From Pseudomonadota bacterium (GTDB lineage: Bacteria; Pseudomonadota; Alphaproteobacteria; Rhizobiales; Devosiaceae), in assembly GCA_023390785.1 (NCBI GenBank), contig JAEWCE010000260.1, positions 1 through 5,403 on the forward strand: a DNA stretch of 5,403 nucleotides, read 5' to 3'. Shown here one piece after another: positions 4,114 to 5,403 of the stretch (position 1 is the stretch's first letter; every line of letters starts with the position of its first letter). Below the pieces are notes generated by a model that saw only the letters and a list, made by a program, of their open reading frames with translations, did not search any database and was not told the DNA's origin. Both the position numbers and the translations under genes were made by a program.

Positions 4114-5325
4114 ATGAACGCCCAAATCGTTCGCGCCGCGATCGTGCTCGGACTGCTGTCCGTCATCGGTCCGTTGGCGATCGATGTGTACCTGCCGGCG
4201 CTGCCGGCGATCGGCAAGGACCTCGGTGCCAGCGACGCCGCCGTGCAACAGAGCCTCATGGCCTACATGGCTGCCGTTGCCGTCTGCCAGCTCATCTACG
4301 GACCGCTCAGCGACATGCTGGGACGCAAACTGCCGCTCTATTTCGGCATCGGCGTCTATGTCCTCGGCTCGCTCGGCGCTGCACTGGCGCCCTCGGTCGA
4401 GTGGCTGGTGCTGTTCCGCTTCGTGCAGGGCGTCGGCGCCTGCGCCAGCATGTCGTTGCCCCGCGCCATCGTGCGCGACCAGTACACCGGCGCCCCGGCG
4501 GCGCAATTGATGAGCCTGTTGATGCTGGTGTTCTCGATCTCGCCGATCCTCGCGCCGCTCTCGGGCAGCGCGGTCATCGCCTTTGGTGACTGGCGGCTGC
4601 TGTTCTGGGTGATGGCCGGCGTGGGCGCGCTCAGCCTGCTGCTGCTGGTGTTCGGCCTGCGCGAGACGCGGCCGAAATCGGCGCGGCTCGACTCCAGCCT
4701 CGGGGGCGCGGTGCGTGCCTACTGGACGCTGCTGCGCGACGGCCAGTTCATGGGCCTCAGCCTTATCGGCACCTTCGGCATGTCGGCCTTCATGGCATTC
4801 CTGGGCAATTCGAGCTTCGTCTACATCCAGCATTACGGGCTGACGCCGGCGCAGTACTCGATTGCTTTTTCGGTCAATGCGGTGAGCTTCTTCAGCGTCA
4901 GCCAGGCGACGGGCTATCTCGTCGGCCGCTTCGGCCTCGACCGCGTGGTGCGGTTGGCGGTCGGGGGCTTCGTCGTGTCGATGGTGGGGCTGCTCGCGGT
5001 CTATCTGGGCGGCATCGACAGCGTCTGGGTGCTGGGCGGCTTCATGTTCGTCGCCTTCGGCTTCCTCGGGCTGGTGCTGCCGTCGACCTCGGTGCTGGCG
5101 ATGGAAGAGCAGGGCGAGATCGCCGGCTCCGCCTCGGCGCTGATGGGCACCGTGCAGATGATCGTCGCCTCGGTGGTGATGGGCATCGTCGGCGCGTTCT
5201 CCGACGGCACGGCGCGGCCGATGGTCATCGCCTTCGCCGCCTGCGCCGTGGCGGCCTTCGCCATCACCCAGCTCACCCTCGGCCGGCGTCGCGCCCAGGC
5301 GATGCTGCGGGTTCCGGCGGAATAG
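4114..5325 (+). CDS. Bcr/CflA-family multidrug efflux transporter (MFS)
   Basis: This 403-residue, roughly twelve-span inner-membrane antiporter of the major facilitator superfamily belongs to the 12-TMS Bcr/CflA drug:H+ group, whose members export bicyclomycin, chloramphenicol, sulfonamides or metabolites such as cysteine. AIDVYLPALP (22-31) in span 1 is typical of Bcr. GPLSDMLGRK (63-72) is MFS motif A between spans 2 and 3. FRFVQGVGA (101-109) is motif B with R102. ISPILAPLSG (142-151) lies in the motif C region of span 5, followed by DWR (159-161). A hydrophilic central loop spans about 183-210. FVYIQHYGLTPAQY (235-248) and EIAGSASALMGT (335-346) match C-half features of E. coli Bcr. Length is normal. 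AAGGAG (4101-4106), 7 bases before ATG 4114, fixes the start. No regulator is adjacent, so the substrate cannot be predicted and no symbol is given. Confidence 0.93.
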   Translation: MNAQIVRAAIVLGLLSVIGPLAIDVYLPALPAIGKDLGASDAAVQQSLMAYMAAVAVCQLIYGPLSDMLGRKLPLYFGIGVYVLGSLGAALAPSVEWLVLFRFVQGVGACASMSLPRAIVRDQYTGAPAAQLMSLLMLVFSISPILAPLSGSAVIAFGDWRLLFWVMAGVGALSLLLLVFGLRETRPKSARLDSSLGGAVRAYWTLLRDGQFMGLSLIGTFGMSAFMAFLGNSSFVYIQHYGLTPAQYSIAFSVNAVSFFSVSQATGYLVGRFGLDRVVRLAVGGFVVSMVGLLAVYLGGIDSVWVLGGFMFVAFGFLGLVLPSTSVLAMEEQGEIAGSASALMGTVQMIVASVVMGIVGAFSDGTARPMVIAFAACAVAAFAITQLTLGRRRAQAMLRVPAE

Positions 5326-5403
5326 TTGAGGCTGGATGAGGGCGCCTGTGGCGGTGCCCAGTCGCCCGGGTGCGAGAATGTTGTTGTAGCCCTTCGGCAT
5401 GTG
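5326..5403. other. Right-edge non-coding stretch with a short hairpin
   Basis: I support no gene here. GGCGCC (5341-5346) can pair with GGTGCC (5353-5358) around TGTGGC, with one G-U pair, 15 bases after the efflux gene stop. No T-run follows. All three minus-strand frames are open through this stretch, so a minus-strand gene cannot end here. A gene beginning beyond the window remains possible. Confidence 0.4.

Noticed and set aside
4059..4589. 176-codon + strand frame overlapping the efflux gene start
   Set aside because: No ribosome binding site, an Arg-rich frame-shifted shadow of the transporter, no domain.
4090..5400. 436-codon minus-strand open frame antisense to the efflux gene
   Set aside because: Same compositional signature (His, Gln, Ala, Arg, Glu, Asp rich), no recognisable domain, and the + strand has clear MFS motifs.
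1..5403. CRISPR arrays, tRNA or rRNA genes, transposases, toxin-antitoxin pairs
   Set aside because: No spaced direct repeats, no cloverleaf or rRNA-like sequence, and no transposase or toxin-like frame was seen on either strand.

Overview
The window reads as an ordinary chromosomal stretch of a high-GC alphaproteobacterium. The order Hyphomicrobiales/Rhizobiales is my best guess, from the Kup and flavoprotein sequences, the strong GC bias at third codon positions and the GC-rich palindromic element at the left edge. Genus cannot be set from the sequence alone. All four confident genes lie on the + strand, are complete, and are separated by 215 to 273 bp, so they look like four independent transcription units rather than one operon.

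Layout: 1-111 is non-coding or the tail of an unseen gene, with a near-perfect palindrome at 7-30. 112-867 is pdxJ (pyridoxine 5'-phosphate synthase), of the sequence type in which the usual Asp-His pair near the N terminus is absent. 868-1102 is a spacer with operator-like symmetric sites. 1103-1705 is an NAD(P)H-dependent FMN reductase/quinone-type flavoprotein, followed by a clear rho-independent terminator at 1752-1787. 1788-1920 is the kup leader. It holds a weak promoter candidate, several competing hairpins and a possible 34-codon small ORF (1809-1913) with its own good ribosome binding site, ending just before kup. 1921-3840 is kup, a K+/H+ symporter. 3841-4113 is a spacer with a 12-bp perfect palindrome and a hairpin. 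4114-5325 is a Bcr/CflA-type drug:H+ antiporter of the major facilitator superfamily. 5326-5403 contains no gene I can support.

The genes do not form an obvious pathway. They serve vitamin B6 synthesis, flavin-dependent reduction (possibly quinone, azo or metal detoxification), potassium uptake and drug or metabolite efflux. I do not see a clear undescribed system. The most unusual local structure is the kup leader. There the small ORF stop, a four-codon mini-ORF and the kup start are linked by two successive ATGA overlaps, which would suit termination-reinitiation coupling if the leader is transcribed and translated. Codon use in the small ORF is unlike its neighbours, so this remains a hypothesis.
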